From: Setophaga petechia
Taxonomy: Eukaryota; Chordata; Aves; Passeriformes; Parulidae
Length of the DNA: 64,000 bases
Direction: 5' to 3'
Assembly (NCBI GenBank): GCA_024362935.1
Contig: JANCRA010000003.1
Location: 1,423,501 to 1,487,500, forward strand
Numbering within the stretch: the stretch's first letter is position 1; each line of letters opens with the position of its first letter. Positions 43,312 through 58,300 of this stretch are shown here, in pieces. A program made the position numbers and the translations under genes. The notes below the pieces were generated by a model, which had not been told where the DNA came from, did no database searches, and saw nothing but the letters and a program-made list of their open reading frames with translations.

Positions 43312-46300
43312 GTAGGCGGCTCCGGCGGGAGCGGGGATCGCCGCCCTGTTCGCCCGCCGCTCCGGAGATTTCATTTTTAATCGCTCTCCGTCTGGGCACG
43401 GCAGCAGCGGGAGAACGCGGGGTTCGCTGCGTGCTGTGAGTGCTGGTCCTGCTCCCCGGCGAGGTGCAGGTGATTTAAAGCTCTCACCGCCGTGCAGGAG
43501 CGCTCGGAACATCCTCATCGCCTCTGAGTTGTTGTTGTCCTTCGGGCTCCCGTCTTTAAACGCTTCCTGTATCAGCAGCTGCTATGGCAAGTTTGCAAAA
43601 CCACAGCTTTTGTCCCGCCTTTGCTGTCGCCGGTTTGCTCGGTACAAAGGCTCAACAATTGCAGTATAATTTACAAAACTTTTCCTTTTCCCTTCAGAGT
43701 TGAATGAAATAATCAAGTTATAAAAAAACCCCCGTACATATCCCATTTTATTTAAGATTCTGCACCCATTTCCTGTCTTTTCAATGTGGTTATTTTGTCC
43801 TTGTTTATCGGTTGCAATGAGCACGGTAAAGTGAGATGTTGAGTATTAAAGTTCAGGTTAAGGAAAACGTGATGAATATTTCTCTTTAAAAATGCACTGG
43901 CAATTAACTTTTAATAAAGGCATTCCAGGAAAGAAAAATAATTGTTAATAGCTGTTTGAAAGATTGCAACAGATTTCTCTAGAGGTCTCCTTTTAGTCAC
44001 CAGGAAAGAAATCTATATATAGAATGTTGTAGACTTAATTGTAAGTGTTGGGATGACACCAATCTCAAACGTTTTAAATAATCTGTGCCATTGGATTGCT
44101 TATAGCTGAAAACATACAGCTGTCTGTTGCCTTTTTGTATAGAACCTACTTGAGTTAATAGTTGCTCCTTTACTTTGTTGCCCTTTTTGTAAGCAGATGT
44201 CTTCAGTATCAATGTGAATATCCTCAAAAACATTTCTGGGAGAGGCTGGCAATGAATTGACAGGAGCTGTGTGTAAACATCGGTGACAAACCAAAACTTC
44301 CTCTAACTTGTTTGTTGGGTTTTTTTTTTTCCCTTTTGAAGAGCTCTGTGCCGGCAATCTCTAGGACAGACAATTTATCAATTAAAAAGTCAACAGGTCT
44401 AGAAGCCTAGGTGTAAAATGAAATCCATGATGAGTTTAAGCAAGAGCTGAAGTTTGTTTTTGTGTTTTTGTTCCCCTGCAGGCAGCAGATGAGCCTGCCT
44501 ACCTGACAGTGGGGACTGATGTCAGTGCCAAGTACCGAGGTGCCTTCTGTGAGGCAAAGATCAAGACGGTGAAGAGGCTTGTGAAAGTCAAGGTGAGTGT
44601 CTGGGGGTTGGTAAAGCATTGTGCTGAAGGGGCTGTCACAGGAGATCCTGCTCCTGAAGATTAGAAAATGTTCATCACTTCACTGGATGAATTTTAAACA
44701 TCACTTAAATGTGGGGTTTTTTTCATATTTTGTTGTTTGGTTTAGGATGAGGTTTTTTGTGTTTTTTATTTATTTATTTATTTTTTATTTTGGGAGGAAA
44801 CATTGTGTTTTATTATATTTTTTAGTGGCATGCTGGAACAAAAATGAGCTTTCTTGCTTCTTTTTTCCTGACTGCATTTGTCTTCTGTTTTTGAATGCAT
44901 CAGTTTCCCAGCAATAAGTTTTGATGTCACAAATACAGGATTATGGCTTTACATGAATAATAGGGAATAAGAGCAACCTCTTCAGAAGCAAAAGTTCCAT
45001 TTCATACCAACTAGCACTCTCACTGTTACAGTTTGGAATTGAAAAGGCAATGCAAAAATAAGTTGCCAGCCAGAGAGATGGCAATAATTTGTTTCTTAGG
45101 CCAGGTTTTAGCAATGCCCAGGGTAATATTTGAGTTTTGAGCATCTTGATTCAGCTTCTAAAGCAGCATGCCCTGACTGTAGCTGAATTTTTGTGCATGG
45201 GTAGTATTGGAACATAGTATTCATTCACATTTATAGGGCTTTTGGAAAAACAGCCAAGAGACAAAGTTGTCATTTTGGTGTTGTAACATGTTGTAAAATG
45301 CCACTATGCGAGAATAAGAATAAAACATTGTTGAAGGCAAGTTAAAACTGAAAGTAAATACAGATTTTTTTTGTTCTTCTTTGTCTTGTTAAAGTCTTCC
45401 TACTTCCTACTTTAGTGCCTGATGTCCAAGATATGTAAATAAGTCCTTAGTGACCCAAAACCCCCAAGAAATTGAGGTGAAAGCTGCTTTTTGTAATTAT
45501 ACATCCAAGCTTTTGTGTGCTTTAATGCTTACATCAAGTAGAACAATCCTCAGCCTCTTCAGTTACATATACAGATCATATCACTTTATCAGAGTGCTTT
45601 TCATCAATAGAAAAAAATGTAATTCAGATACTGGAGTCTTTTGCTTGTTCTTAATAAGTACTTAGGGGATCTTGTGTTGTTCTTTGAAATGTGTTAATGA
45701 GAAGCTCTGTAGGAAGCAGTGTGCAGGTCTGACAAGCTTGATTTTGTCTGCATCTTTGGTCTGCTAGAGTATTTAGGCTGTTAATAGGTAGGAGTTGCTT
45801 TTTCTCATTAGAATCAGATGCTTTATTACTCCATGATAAGATTTGGAATTACACCAGGCTGCTGGGACTTGGTGGAAATTCCTGTCGTGGCTCTCAGTTC
45901 TGTTATAACAATAGGAGTTTTAACAAGCTGAGCCTGACACTGTCATTAAGATGTGTAGGCACACCCTGGCACTCTTGCCAAGAGTGCAAAAAGTCCAAAA
46001 CGTCCCCATGCCTTTTCCTGAGCAGCAGCACAACCTGGATTCATCCCTCTGCAGTTTTATTTTGAATTTTGTATCAGCATCAAGTGCATTTTGAAGCTGA
46101 ATGTGTGTTAATACTGCTGCTGTTTTGGCATGCACTGGTGTTGTGTTTATAAATACAGTACAGTGGAGTCTGTGCTTGCAGGATAACTGGGGGAGCCAGA
46201 AAATTGGACATCACTATCAAAACAACCTTCTAGAGCTTTTGGTTCCTGAAATCAAATAGAAATTTTAGATTTTTTTAAATTAAACTGCATAGGGTGATGT

Positions 46301-49300
46301 TCACAGAGTTTCCTCACTGTTCCCTTCTAGAATGTAGAATTTAAAAGGCAGAAGCAAAGTTTGCTTACACTGTAACTGATCTTTATTTTCATCACATGGG
46401 TGGTGTTCCACATCTTTGCCATTAAAACTTGCATAAGGTGGCAGAAATGCTGTTGTCATGGCCAGTTTGGTGATTTTTTGATACATTTTTAATAAAGAGA
46501 GGTTTTTATTTTGGTTGTAGTTTAGTATTGAAAGTGTTGTCAGTGAAATGCTACAGTTGAATCAGAGAGGGAAAAAAAAAAAAAAAACCACTGCTTAATC
46601 TTCTCATCTGGAAGCCCAGTTCCAGGTTTACCCTGGATTGTGTCGAATTCTAAACTCACCTAAAAATGTATTTTCTTTACTTTGGAATGACTGGTGTTTG
46701 ATTTGCCCTGTTCTTTAATTAGGATGTTTCAGATTAAAAATGAAATGTGATACTTGGGGCTTCCTGTCAGTAAAACTGGTCATGCCAGGTGTTTTCTGTT
46801 GAGTAACATTTGAGTCTTATTGATAATCTTAATGTGGATAATAAGATTGTTATATCTGTATATATATATATATACACATTTTCTTGTGGTTTTTGTGAGC
46901 TGTTAAGAAATCAGATGCAAATTAAAAAGTTCATTAATATCTTTCAGGTGGTTTTGAAGGGGGATAACTCAACTCAGTTAGTGCAAGATGACCAAGTGAA
47001 AGGACCTCTAAGAGTATGTATATTGCATGCCTTCTTTTGGTAATCACATAAATGTCCTAAAACTCTTCAATGTTGAAATTGTTTAGGTGGTTCTTGAGGA
47101 TGGAAATCAACAGAAGGAGGCTTATCACTTTAGATTAGATGGGTTCTGAGGAATTAGTCTTAATTTTTGTAGCTGTTTATGCTCTGTGTTGGGTACTTGA
47201 TGTACAGTTTTGCCTGTACAGGAATTTTTGTATCTTCTCATAAACACAAAACTTCTTATAAATAAGGAAATGTTGAAACTTCTCAGAAGTAACTAACAGC
47301 TTGAGTGCCAAGCTATGTTCAAGCCCATTAGACAAGAGTAAATACAATTACTCAGTGTTTTAGACTAGTTGATGTGTTTTATATAAAAAGGTGTCTGTTT
47401 GTGTTTTTATTTTGTGTAACAGTTGTGTGCTAAAGTGCAGAGCTGTGTTACAAGCTCTGAAAGCAAACAGAGCTCTCCAGAGAAGGTCATCTTGCATTTG
47501 TCTTTGTGTTGCTCCTGCAGGAGCACCAAGGCTGCTACTGAAATTCTGATCTAGCTGACACCAGAACTGTGTTTAAAATACAAGAAATACTAGTAATTGA
47601 GTGCTTATCACTAATGAATTAATGACTTTGGATAATTGTTTTCTGTTGGCTTTTTATTTCTTGAGATGATGAGGTCATCCTGAATTAGATGTTCTGAGTT
47701 TCTCAGTGTTTGGTGTCTGCTTGTATTTCAGCCTTCCTGCTGAAGGACCTTTGTTCTTACCTGTAACTAATGAATTAATGACTTTGGATAATTGTTTTCT
47801 GTTGGCTTTTTATTTCTTGAGATCCTGAATTAGATGTTCTGAGTTTCTCAGTGCTTTGGTGTCTCCTTGTAGTTCAGCCTTCCTGCTGAAGGACCTTTGT
47901 TCTTACCTGTGACTAAACAGGATCTTACAATAACTAAACTTCTAAAGCAACATTTAGCTAAATGGGATCTTAAAAAGCAAATGTGGCTTGCTGGGAGAAT
48001 CAATGTGTTTTTATCAATTTTCTGAGTGTGGACTTCCAGGTAACCTTGAGCTGCTCCTTGTTGCAGGTTGGAGCAATGGTTGAAACCAAAATGCCTGATG
48101 GATCTTTTCAGGAAGCAGTTATCAGCAAGCTGACAGATGCCAGTTGGTACACTGTAGGTGAGTGGCCACGTTTCATTTATGGGCTGTAATCTTTGAACAA
48201 TATATTTCTAATTATAGGTAAGAATATCAGTAATTTACATCTTGTTTTGCAAAATCTGAGATAGTTTTTGAAGGGAACTTTTTTAAAAACTTGTCCATAT
48301 CTGATTCCTTCTCCTTTCCAAGCAGGATAATAATTAATTGTTGTTCAGGGAGGCTTTTGCACAGGTAATTGCAGGGCTGAATAGTCAAATTTTGTTTGAC
48401 ACAATGTACCTGTAATGATAGCAGTTGCACTCAGTGAAATTCAGAATAATTTTTGCAGATTTTAAGACATAAACATTGTAAAATCACTCTTCCAGCTGAA
48501 AATCTGTGGCATGAAATAAATGACTGAAACATATGAGCCTCCTTGCATTGTGTGCAAGCTTGTACACAAGGAAAACGTGGATAGAAGACAGAATCTATTT
48601 ATTTTTAAAAGAAGAATCACATACCACACAAAAAGAAAAGAGGAGACATTCATTTGTAGTGTGAATAGCTGTTTCCTTTAATAAAATTTTTAAATAATGA
48701 TCTAAAGTAAAATAGAAAACTGCTTTTCTCATGTTGGAGGCTCATGTGGTGTTAAGTGGTTGAAATAGAAAGTTCAGAATGCAGGGTCAGCAAAATGTCA
48801 GTGTTGAACAAGAATTCATTGTAAGACAAGTTTCCTTATTTTCAATAATTCTGATCTTCAGGTTTTTCTGAAACAGCTTTAAGAACAGAATGACAAAACT
48901 CAGGGACATTCAAGTATTAGTACAGAAGCAAGTATAAAAGGACAGTATGTGAATCAGAGGGCTTTGCAAGCACCCATCCTTTTTTTGCACAACTTTCTTC
49001 CAGCAGTGGAGCCTTTTATTCCCCAATAGCTGCCCAGAAGGAACTGGCTCCTGTTAATTGTCCTGTACATGCTACTCTTGGGCATTGCTGTGGAGATTAG
49101 GACTTGTAAATTTAAACTCTGTGTTTCTCATTAGCTGCCTTGGGTACCAGATCTATTCAGGTTTACTTCATATTCTTCCATCCTCTCTTGAGGAGTCCTC
49201 TGTCCCATGAACTCTAAATCATTTTGGTTCATTAACCCCTTTTTAAGATTTAAATAAGCTGTTTTCAGTAATTGAGCATTTCCTTTGCAGTAGGTGAGGT

Positions 49301-52300
49301 TCTGTTGTCTTTGGTGGGATCAGGATAAAGCTCTGCAGATAATTTGGAAGGATTTATTGCCTTATGATTATTATTGTTAGTGAGTGCTTTAACTCTAAGC
49401 TGGTTGACAAAGCTCACTGTTCTTTGCCTTTTTCTTCAGGATTATAACATTGCTGTAAAATTGTAGTGGATGTCAGGTCAGGGAGGAAAGGCAGGATTAT
49501 TTTGGAGTGCAGAAGATTTAAAATCTGCTTGGCTCAGTACTGTGATGTGACATACTCGAGGTACAGCACTGGACCTTTACCTTCTCTTTATAGATTTTCA
49601 GAGGTTCACCATTCTGTTACAGAAGTGATAAGGAACACAGTCTTGCACAATTTCATGGTTTGTGAGTTAACATTTTAATTGTAGAACTCCCAACTGATTC
49701 CAATTTTCAAGTAGCACTTTTAGCTAATTCTGTTTGAATTTGGGCCAGAAGACATTTGTCTTCTTACATTTGACATGTGAACTTTAAATCCCTTGTTTGG
49801 GGCATGAGTTTTGTCTGTTTTCTTCTTTTTTCTTTTTTTACTTTCTTTTTTTTTCTCCCCTCTTTTCTTTTGAGCAGTGCATTTCTGCCAAAAAATCTTT
49901 ACTTGATGAGGAGGAAATTTGAACAGTGAATAAATGCTCTGCCCTGTATTAATGGATTATTGTTTATATTTAACAACTTGTTGAACTCTCCCCAATTATG
50001 TAAGAGAGAAATCATGCATGCCATGATTTTTACTTCACACATCTATTTAAGTGCTGTTCCTCAGAAATTTGAACCAATGGATTAATTAACTACTGAAATT
50101 TTCTTTCCTCAAATAATATTTTTTGACAGACAGAATGGAAAAAATAAAATATATTTTCCATATGCAAATATGTTATGGCTGCTAGGATTTTGCAAAAGTT
50201 TGGAACTCGGGGGATTTAAGTAATTTTATGGTAAATGAACATGAGGAGCTGTTACATGGTGCTTTAACTATGAGAATACAATTGTAGTTGTTGGGTTTAG
50301 ATCTTGGGAACATTTTTATGAGTTCTGTGTGCAGGGTTGCTTGTTGGAGTTGAGAGCACAGGTAGCACTGACCAGAGTGAGCAGATCATCAATTGTGCAT
50401 CCTGGTTCTTCTGCAGTTAGAACTGGGGAAGTGTTCTAAGTTGAGTACAGGAATACTGACATGTGAAAAATAAGCTTTATCTTCAGCCTGCTGCTTCCAT
50501 TGTGTCTTTGCAGAAAGTTTAGGATAGACATGAGGTGTGTATTTATTGTGCTAAAGCAAACTGTTGAATTGGTTGCTTTTTAGTAGCTGGTGGCTGTGCT
50601 GCTCCACAGCCTCCCTGACTGATGCAGTCACAGCTGAGGGGGAAGTGGATTAACCAGACTCCAGGTTTGCAGGATGCCTCCCTGAACATTTTGGGATGGA
50701 AAGCACAAGGGAAAGCTTGTGTTTCAGTAGTTTGTGCATTTCCCTTACTCTTTATTCTCTGTTATCTAACATCTCTTTCTCAGTGATCTAAAAGCAAACT
50801 GATCTCTGGCTAGTGAAACCAGGAATACATACAGGCAAACATTTTCAGAGTATTCTGTAGAGATGTGTAAAAAATGCCAGAACAAACTGCCTGTGTGCCT
50901 GGCAAGAAGTGATGATGTTCAGTTTTGCATATCAGCTTCATGTAGGGATGTAAAGGAGAAAAGCCACCTGAAGCAACTTTGCTTTGGTCAATAAATTGAA
51001 CCAGTGGCAGTGCTGAGCTTGCTAGAATTGGCTACTTTGCCACCACTGTAATGCAGGAGCCACAGTGATGATCAGTTTGTGTATTTCAAATTATCTCCTG
51101 GCTGTTAATGGTGTTCATGTACCCAGAATAAACAAGGCTTTATTTTTATTGTAGCTTCAACAGAATCACTTTTTGACCTCTTTTTGTATGACAATGATGT
51201 TAATCTAGCCATGTAGTCCTATTGAACATTTCAGCTGTGATTTGGAAATACTTCTGAAGTTACCTTTGAGATTCAGCTTTTCAGTATAAGCAGGTAAAGA
51301 GGCAAAAGCTGTTTGGAGTGGAAGTTTGAAAGTGTCTGGGAACTGCCACTGCACAAGGCACTCCTCAAATCCACAGTGATGTGACACTGATGGGGTTTAA
51401 GTTCCTTCGTTAACAAATGGCTCAGTTGGACCTGGTGATTTTACTAAGTGATTCAATGATTTGATGATGTTTTTCTTCAGAATGGAGTTATCTAAACTGA
51501 ACTTGTTTAATTTACAAATTACAAAGTGCTGCATTGATGCTTTTGAAGTGCTGAATATATTGTTAGGTGATAATTGCATAGAACTAGAATGGTCTGTCAG
51601 ATCTGCTTTAGCTGAACAAGGTTTGAATTACAGTTTACTGGGTGTACCATCCACCTGATTCTCTGTTAACTTGTAAAATGCTTCAGGTAAATACTGAAAT
51701 AATGTCTGAAATGACTGACAAAGAGACCAAAACCCAGACCACACCTTTCAAAGTGCATTGTTGTGTTTTCCTTCTCTCACACTCTGCCTGGAGTCTTACA
51801 AGCATCACCAGAATTTCAAAAACATAAATCCTTATGTAGATGCACTTTGAGGAAACACTTTTGTATCATCTCTGCACAGACCTAGAAGTGATGTAATCTA
51901 TATGTTAGTGAGAAACAGGATTTTATTTGAGCAAGCATCCAGGAATTGCTGTTAGAGTGGCCTGGTTTGCCCCATGTCATCTCTCCTTTGAAAGAGCTCA
52001 GGTCAGAGATCTGTGTGTGCTTAGGTCTCTTTTTATTATGTAATACAATTTCTACAACTTTAAACAAGTTGAAACAAAGCAGATCAAATACATTGAGCCT
52101 TGTATTTTGCTAGGTAGACTAATGGAAAAATGTTTCTAAAGAAAGAAATAAAAAACATTTATTAACTTCCAGTAATGTTTCCTGTGAAATGAGTAGGGAA
52201 TAGGAGAGGGAAACAGGGAGAGGTCTTGGCAGTTTCTGGCAGACCTTGCTGTCAGCTATTAGGATTTTATGTACTGCTTAGAGGGACAGGGAATGTGATT

Positions 52301-55300
52301 CTTTACTTTTTGAGACTTTTGCCTTTCAGACACTCCTGAGGCACCTCAGTGAGCCCACAGCTCTGCTGGTGGCTTCTTCCTCTCATGTAATCATGGTGGC
52401 AGTTTCCAGGAAATGCTGAGTTGAGTGTGTGTGAGCAGAGTGAGAGACCTGGGTGCTTGTTCTGGGTATGGAGTCTGAGCCACAACTGCATCACCTCATG
52501 TTACTGTGGTGGTGAGGTCATGGAAATTAAAGATACTGAGAATTTGGTTTTAGTCATCATGATGTTCCATGGATTTTGAAAATTACAATGCTGAGGATAT
52601 TTATCAGCAATGAACCAACATTGATGTCCCTGGACTTTAGGAGCAGGGTTGCTAACAGGAGCTATTTACAGTCACATTTTCCTATTTTTAAAAGAAGTTT
52701 TCTTCTGATGCTTTGTGGAGATATTTCTGCTAAGAAGAACAGGCTTGGTCCTGTGTCCAGTACAGCTGCCAGCTCTTCCCCCAGGGGTGCTGTGAGCTCT
52801 GAGTGGCCTCACAGCTGGGTCCATCCATGGCAGAGAGCTGTTGGTTTGTCCTGTGCTGTGTGCCAGGCCTGGCCATGGCTGCAGGGCTGGTCTGACCAGT
52901 TCCCAGCATCCTGCTGAGTCCACGTGGCACCAGCATCATCTCTGGGCTGTGCATGTGTCATCCAGGAATCCAGAACCACAGGTGGTTGGTGTTCTCCACC
53001 ACCATGACCCACCAGAAATTTATTCTTTTGAAAATTTGCTTGTGTGGATTTTGAGGAAACCCTGTATTTGTGCTGGGCCCTTCCATGGGATGTGTTGTTT
53101 AGGTGCACCTGTGGCACATAAAAATGCTGCAGCAGCTCTCTGGAGAATCTAGAAAAAAAACCCAGCACTGTGTGTTGTGTTTACTCATGTTTAGGGAACA
53201 GGTGTGTAGAGAAGCAAGATTTTGTAGTGAAAAATAGTATTTTAACAGTTGAACCTTGTTACAGATCAACTGGATCTAACCTTTGCTTTTAAAACCACCT
53301 GTGTTACTATGTGAACTGAGTGTTAAAAGTATCTTAAAATTGTGTACAAACAATACTCTAGGGAAAGAAAGGAGGTAGATTTTTTTCTCTAATCTCTTCT
53401 ATGTGCAGTAATAGTAAGATTAACATTTCAGAAAAAGCAGTTTCAGGCAGCAGGCTTTTGTCTGTGAGGTGATAGTTTTCTATGAGTAGCCTAAAAGGTC
53501 ACTCAAACTTCCCTGTCTCCTGGGATAATATTTTTTTTAAGAGGAGCTTGCACTCACTTAAAATAATTTAAAAATAGTAAATTTGAGTTGTGTGGTGTCT
53601 CAGTAGCACAGTACAGTGCAGTACTTGCTCTTAATTCCTTTTACAGTGGTGAATTAGTAGTACAGCCCTTGTCCACAAGGACGTTTAACAGGCCCTGCAC
53701 TGCTCCTGGTACTTTCTATATTGTTTCCACAGCTGAGCCCCAAATATCTGCAAAACCTGCACACATTAGTCAAGACATTCCTAGACAGGATCTCTTGTAG
53801 TTCATAAATTGCTGCTTTGCCAGGCAGCCTTTGAGAATAATTCAATGTGCACAGTGACACTGAACAGCTTTAATTTGTGGTGTGTACTTTCATTTCATTG
53901 TCTTGGTGACTTACAAGTTTCTCAATGGGTTGGGAAATGAGACCAAATTGTTTCCTTGCAGTGTAGAACCTAATCTCTCTTGGTTTGGGCAGCAGCACTA
54001 GCACAACCTGTTGGATTTGAAGTTTGCAAGATGGAGCCTTGAGGGTTGTTTCCCTGTGCACTTGTGTGTCACAGAATGTCACAGACACTGCAGTGTCCTG
54101 GTGACACTGGTGGCTCTGTGGAAGTCATCTCATAACTGCCATGAGGATGTTCTCTCTACAGTTCTGCTCTCTTCTCCTTTTTCTGTCTTGGATTTTTTTT
54201 TCCTTAAATCTATTTATAATGTAGCTATATATAGACTTCTAAACAAGATGTAGTCAAACTGATCTGTAGTGTTTTGTGACAAGCTTCTTCACAGTTCCTA
54301 AAAATTATTTTAATTAGTTGACTTGTTAATATTACATATTTAAATACATGAAAACCAAACTTGAGACAGCCTTAAAGACAGGGTCAGTGGATTTTTGCTG
54401 ATGGTGTATACAAGTCTGCTATAGACAGGAAATGGAAGATACCAGCTCATCAATAGTGAGTTTAAAGTTGCATGTTTGAGGCGCTGAACTTTTAGTGATT
54501 TTTTTTTTAATTCTTGCAAAGTGTTGTATTGATCATCACTGGGAAGTTTGTTTTTATTTTTCTGTCCTAGATTAGGGTTGTGTAGATTTCCACAAACACA
54601 AAAAACCCAATTCTGTTTCTTTCCTGTTATCGCAGACAAAGTCGAGATGCAGCAAAATTCTGAAAATTTCCATTTTATTGTCACTGTGTCAATATGCTCT
54701 GTATGGAACATATTGGACTCAGTTCTTGGGACTAGACCAAGCATTATGGCAGAGACTGTTCCTCCAGGTTGTGCTGCTTACTCATCTCTTTTCCCCTTCT
54801 GTCAGTGTTCCTCATTAGGGAACGTGTTTGGAGGCAAGGGCTGTGCCCGGCAGAAATGTCACTTTTCTCCCTTCCCTCCCGGGATGCTCCCTTGGCTGTG
54901 GAGCAGCAGGGAGCAGTTCCTGGCTAGTTTGTATCCTTCCCTTCCCAGAAATCTGCTCCTGCACCTCGTTTCCCCAGCAAGCCCCTGCCCACTGTGAGAT
55001 GAGGCAATGGGAGGAGCTCAAGGGCTTCTGCTTTTTCACCCCTGCTTTTTTGGGAAGACAGAACAGTAATTTCCTCTTTAGAGATGAGAATGGTGACACT
55101 GTAAACACATCCTTTGATGACTTCACTGTGTGTGGATGGGGAGATGTCTCCTTGTCTTCTGTTCCTGTTTCCTGCCCTCTCCCTGCCCAGTGAATCTTCC
55201 TCATAAAACACAACCTTTAGGATTTTTGCTTTTGAAGAATTTGAAGTTGCAGCAATAACCTGTTGAAAGAATGAGGTAATTGATACAAGTTATTCAACAT

Positions 55301-58300
55301 AAATTTAAAAGTTTTTAGTTGTAGGCATTTTAACTGAAGTTAAACAACCTTGCTTCTGGATGAGATTAAAAAGAGGAATGAATTTGCAGCTTAGAGTGTA
55401 TTAAGTTCTTCTGACACGACTGTTATCACAGCTTCAAAATATCTCATAGCCAAAACTGTGCCATCTGCCTTGCTGCTTATATTTACAGAATCCTTAATGT
55501 TTGATGCTGTGCTGGGACTGACATTCCCTTAAATCCTCCAGGACTGCATTAAAGAGTCACTCACAGGGTGACATGAATATGAGCAGTACTTTGGTGTAGC
55601 ACATTTTTCTGAAGAGTGAGATGGAAACCACAAGGCCTATTTAGTTGAATAAATGCTTGTGTTTTTAAAGGTGCTGAGTTTATCAGTGTGAGTTTCTGGT
55701 TGCCCTTTCAGTAAGGCACAGTTGAGTGTTTTCCCTAGAGGAAAAGCAGGTTTGAAGTAGCTACAATTATGAAATACTTCAAGCATCCTGATTAATTGGA
55801 GAGACTCCTTACTTGGCTCCACCTTAGTAACTCAAATAATTGATATTTTTGTATGACAAATGGTGCTGTTCTTTCTCTGTTGAAACTTATTAAAGTGATC
55901 ACTTATGTAGATAAGGAAATCTTTCTGTTTATGCTGTTCTTTTGTACTTTGTTTTTCTGCAAGGATGTTTTGCTCCAAGTTCTGCAGCCACGTTGGCAGT
56001 TGCAGATGCTTTGTACATGTCCACAGCATAAATTGTTACTCTTCATTGTCATAATTTCCTTTGTGTCTTAATTTAAGTGTATTTTACTGGGGGTATTTTA
56101 CTTAACTTTCAGTTTTTATAACATTTAATCTTTTAAGGGGGAAAAACTGATTATGTCATCTGCTTTATGTACAGTTTATTTGCTTTATCCCTCTACTGGA
56201 CTAGCTTTAAATAAAGAGTTAGAGCTTCCAATTTTGGAGATAATAAATAAAAAGAAGCAGTTTAGTTCTTTTATTGTCAAGTACTGGGTTCTGTTTGCTT
56301 TTTTTCAATCAAGTTACTTGTTGCCAGTCACCAGCCATTTGTCCCCTAAAATGATTATTCTTGAAAATTTAGTAGTTTGAGATTTTTGGAGGGGAAAAAG
56401 TTAATTGTTTTGTGTGTGCAAGTGTTCTAAGCCATTAAGATAATTCACTAGTGGAGCATATGGAGCATACCACAGCAGTATTTACTCTGAAGATGGAGGA
56501 ACCTTAAAGCTTATCTTATCCAGCTTAATTAATTTTATAAGTATGCCAAAATTACCATACTGCTATGCACAGCACTTGAAACTTTCTTTCACTAGTGCAC
56601 AAAGCCTGTTTCAAGTAGTTTAAATATAGAGAAGTGTTCTGTTCTGCACTTTGACCCCATACAAATAAACTTGGACCTTCAGGGATTCCAGCCTGCAGCC
56701 ACCTGGGCTCTGCTCTTTGCTGTCAGGGGGAATTGGGAACTTTGCTTTCCTTCTCTTCAAGGAAATTTTGCTGAAGAGGTTTTATCTAAAGTGAAGAACA
56801 GATCTTTCTCAGGCAAAGCTTGCAGTAGCCTCAGAGTGTTCTGTCCTCCTTCTGCTGTGTATTGATGGAAATTGATGGAACTTCCTATTCACACAACAGG
56901 ATGTGTACTAAATATTCCTTATCAGGTGTCTGACCTGGATTTGCAGGTTTCCAGTATCTTGATCTGTTTGTAAGATGGCATTGATAGTGTAGCAGAAACT
57001 TGTTTTTTTTTCCATTGATCTTTTTTTGGGATTGCTCATAGCAAGAGGAGAAGTAAAAAGAACCACATTTATTAAATGGTGATAAGTAAGGAAGAAATGT
57101 ATAGGGTGGGAAAAAATCCACAAAACCAAACAAACCCCAGAGATTTAGACAATAGGAACTGGTGTACAGTCAGGCCTGTGGTTTGCAATGTGCAGTTGTA
57201 TTGATAAAGAAGAATGTCTGAATTACACTCAGACTTTCATCCAAAGCCTTACTTTGTCCTGCCTTGAATCTCTGTGTGAAAATCTACTCCAAGACTGAAT
57301 CCTGTATACTGACTTGGCTTTTGCTTGTGGGCTAAGAGTGAGTAAATAGAATTGAAAGTGATGTTTTAGAGAATGTTCTTGATTGTGGGATAAGCAGTAG
57401 ACTCAGGACTGAGATCTATCAGTTTGTGCTGATGGTTTCCTTGGCTTCCCCCAGTTTTTGATGACGGTGATGAAAGGACCTTGAGACGAACTTCGTTATG
57501 CTTGAAGGGAGAAAGGCACTTTGCAGAAAGTGAGGTAAGAGTGGTGGGCATGGAATTAAAAATAAATAGTTAATTCATATTTTTTTTATAACAAGATATT
57601 GCAAACAACCATTGTTGTTTCCCCCTTTTCTGTGCAGACACTTGATCAGCTGCCACTAACCAATCCAGAGCACTTTGGAACTCCAGTTATTGGGAAGAAA
57701 TCGAATAGAGGGAGAAGATCTTCTCTCCCTGTGTGAGTTTGGGAGTTTTCTGCTTTTCCTTTAGTGTTCCTTGCTAAAACTGAAGCAGTTCCATCGAGTG
57801 ACTGCTCTGTCACCTGAATTTTGTGCACAGCTGATAGACATGGTCATATGCTGGCAATACTGTGAAATTGAAGGGTTTTTTCCTGTAGTATTCTTAAAAA
57901 CATTTATGCTTCTTTCATCTAATAGGAAATGTAGGATTTTTTAACCTTGATATTTAACACAGTAAAAAAAAAAGGTGCTTTTTGATTTTTGGGGTAAAGA
58001 GGATTTTTCTCTGTTTCATGTCGGTGCACAAAACCTGAGTCATGTTTCCAATTCTAACATGATGCTGTTGTAAAATACTGCTACTTAGAAAGAATACCTA
58101 TAAAATTCCTCTTACTGAGTAAGTGCACTTAATATTTAAGTGTATTTCAAGCAATTTCACCTCTTAAAATTACAGCTGTTCTTGAAGCTTTGCGAAATAG
58201 GACGAAAAATCTTATTGTAAGCTCTTTTTGGTTTTCAAGTAGTAACTTCAGACAAACTTTAAAATATTATACATTTTGATAATTCAGTACTGAAGATGAA

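Larger units (their letters stand above)
41700..43440. promoter_or_regulatory. Large CpG island at the ARID4A 5' end
   Basis: About 1.7 kb of very CpG-rich sequence, the largest GC-rich block of the window, bounded by AT-rich DNA on both sides. It extends about 600 bases upstream of the CCAAT array, compatible with a bidirectional promoter. It includes a 13-base C run at 42775-42787 and a purine-rich GAG/GGA tract at about 42640-42700. Confidence 0.85.
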
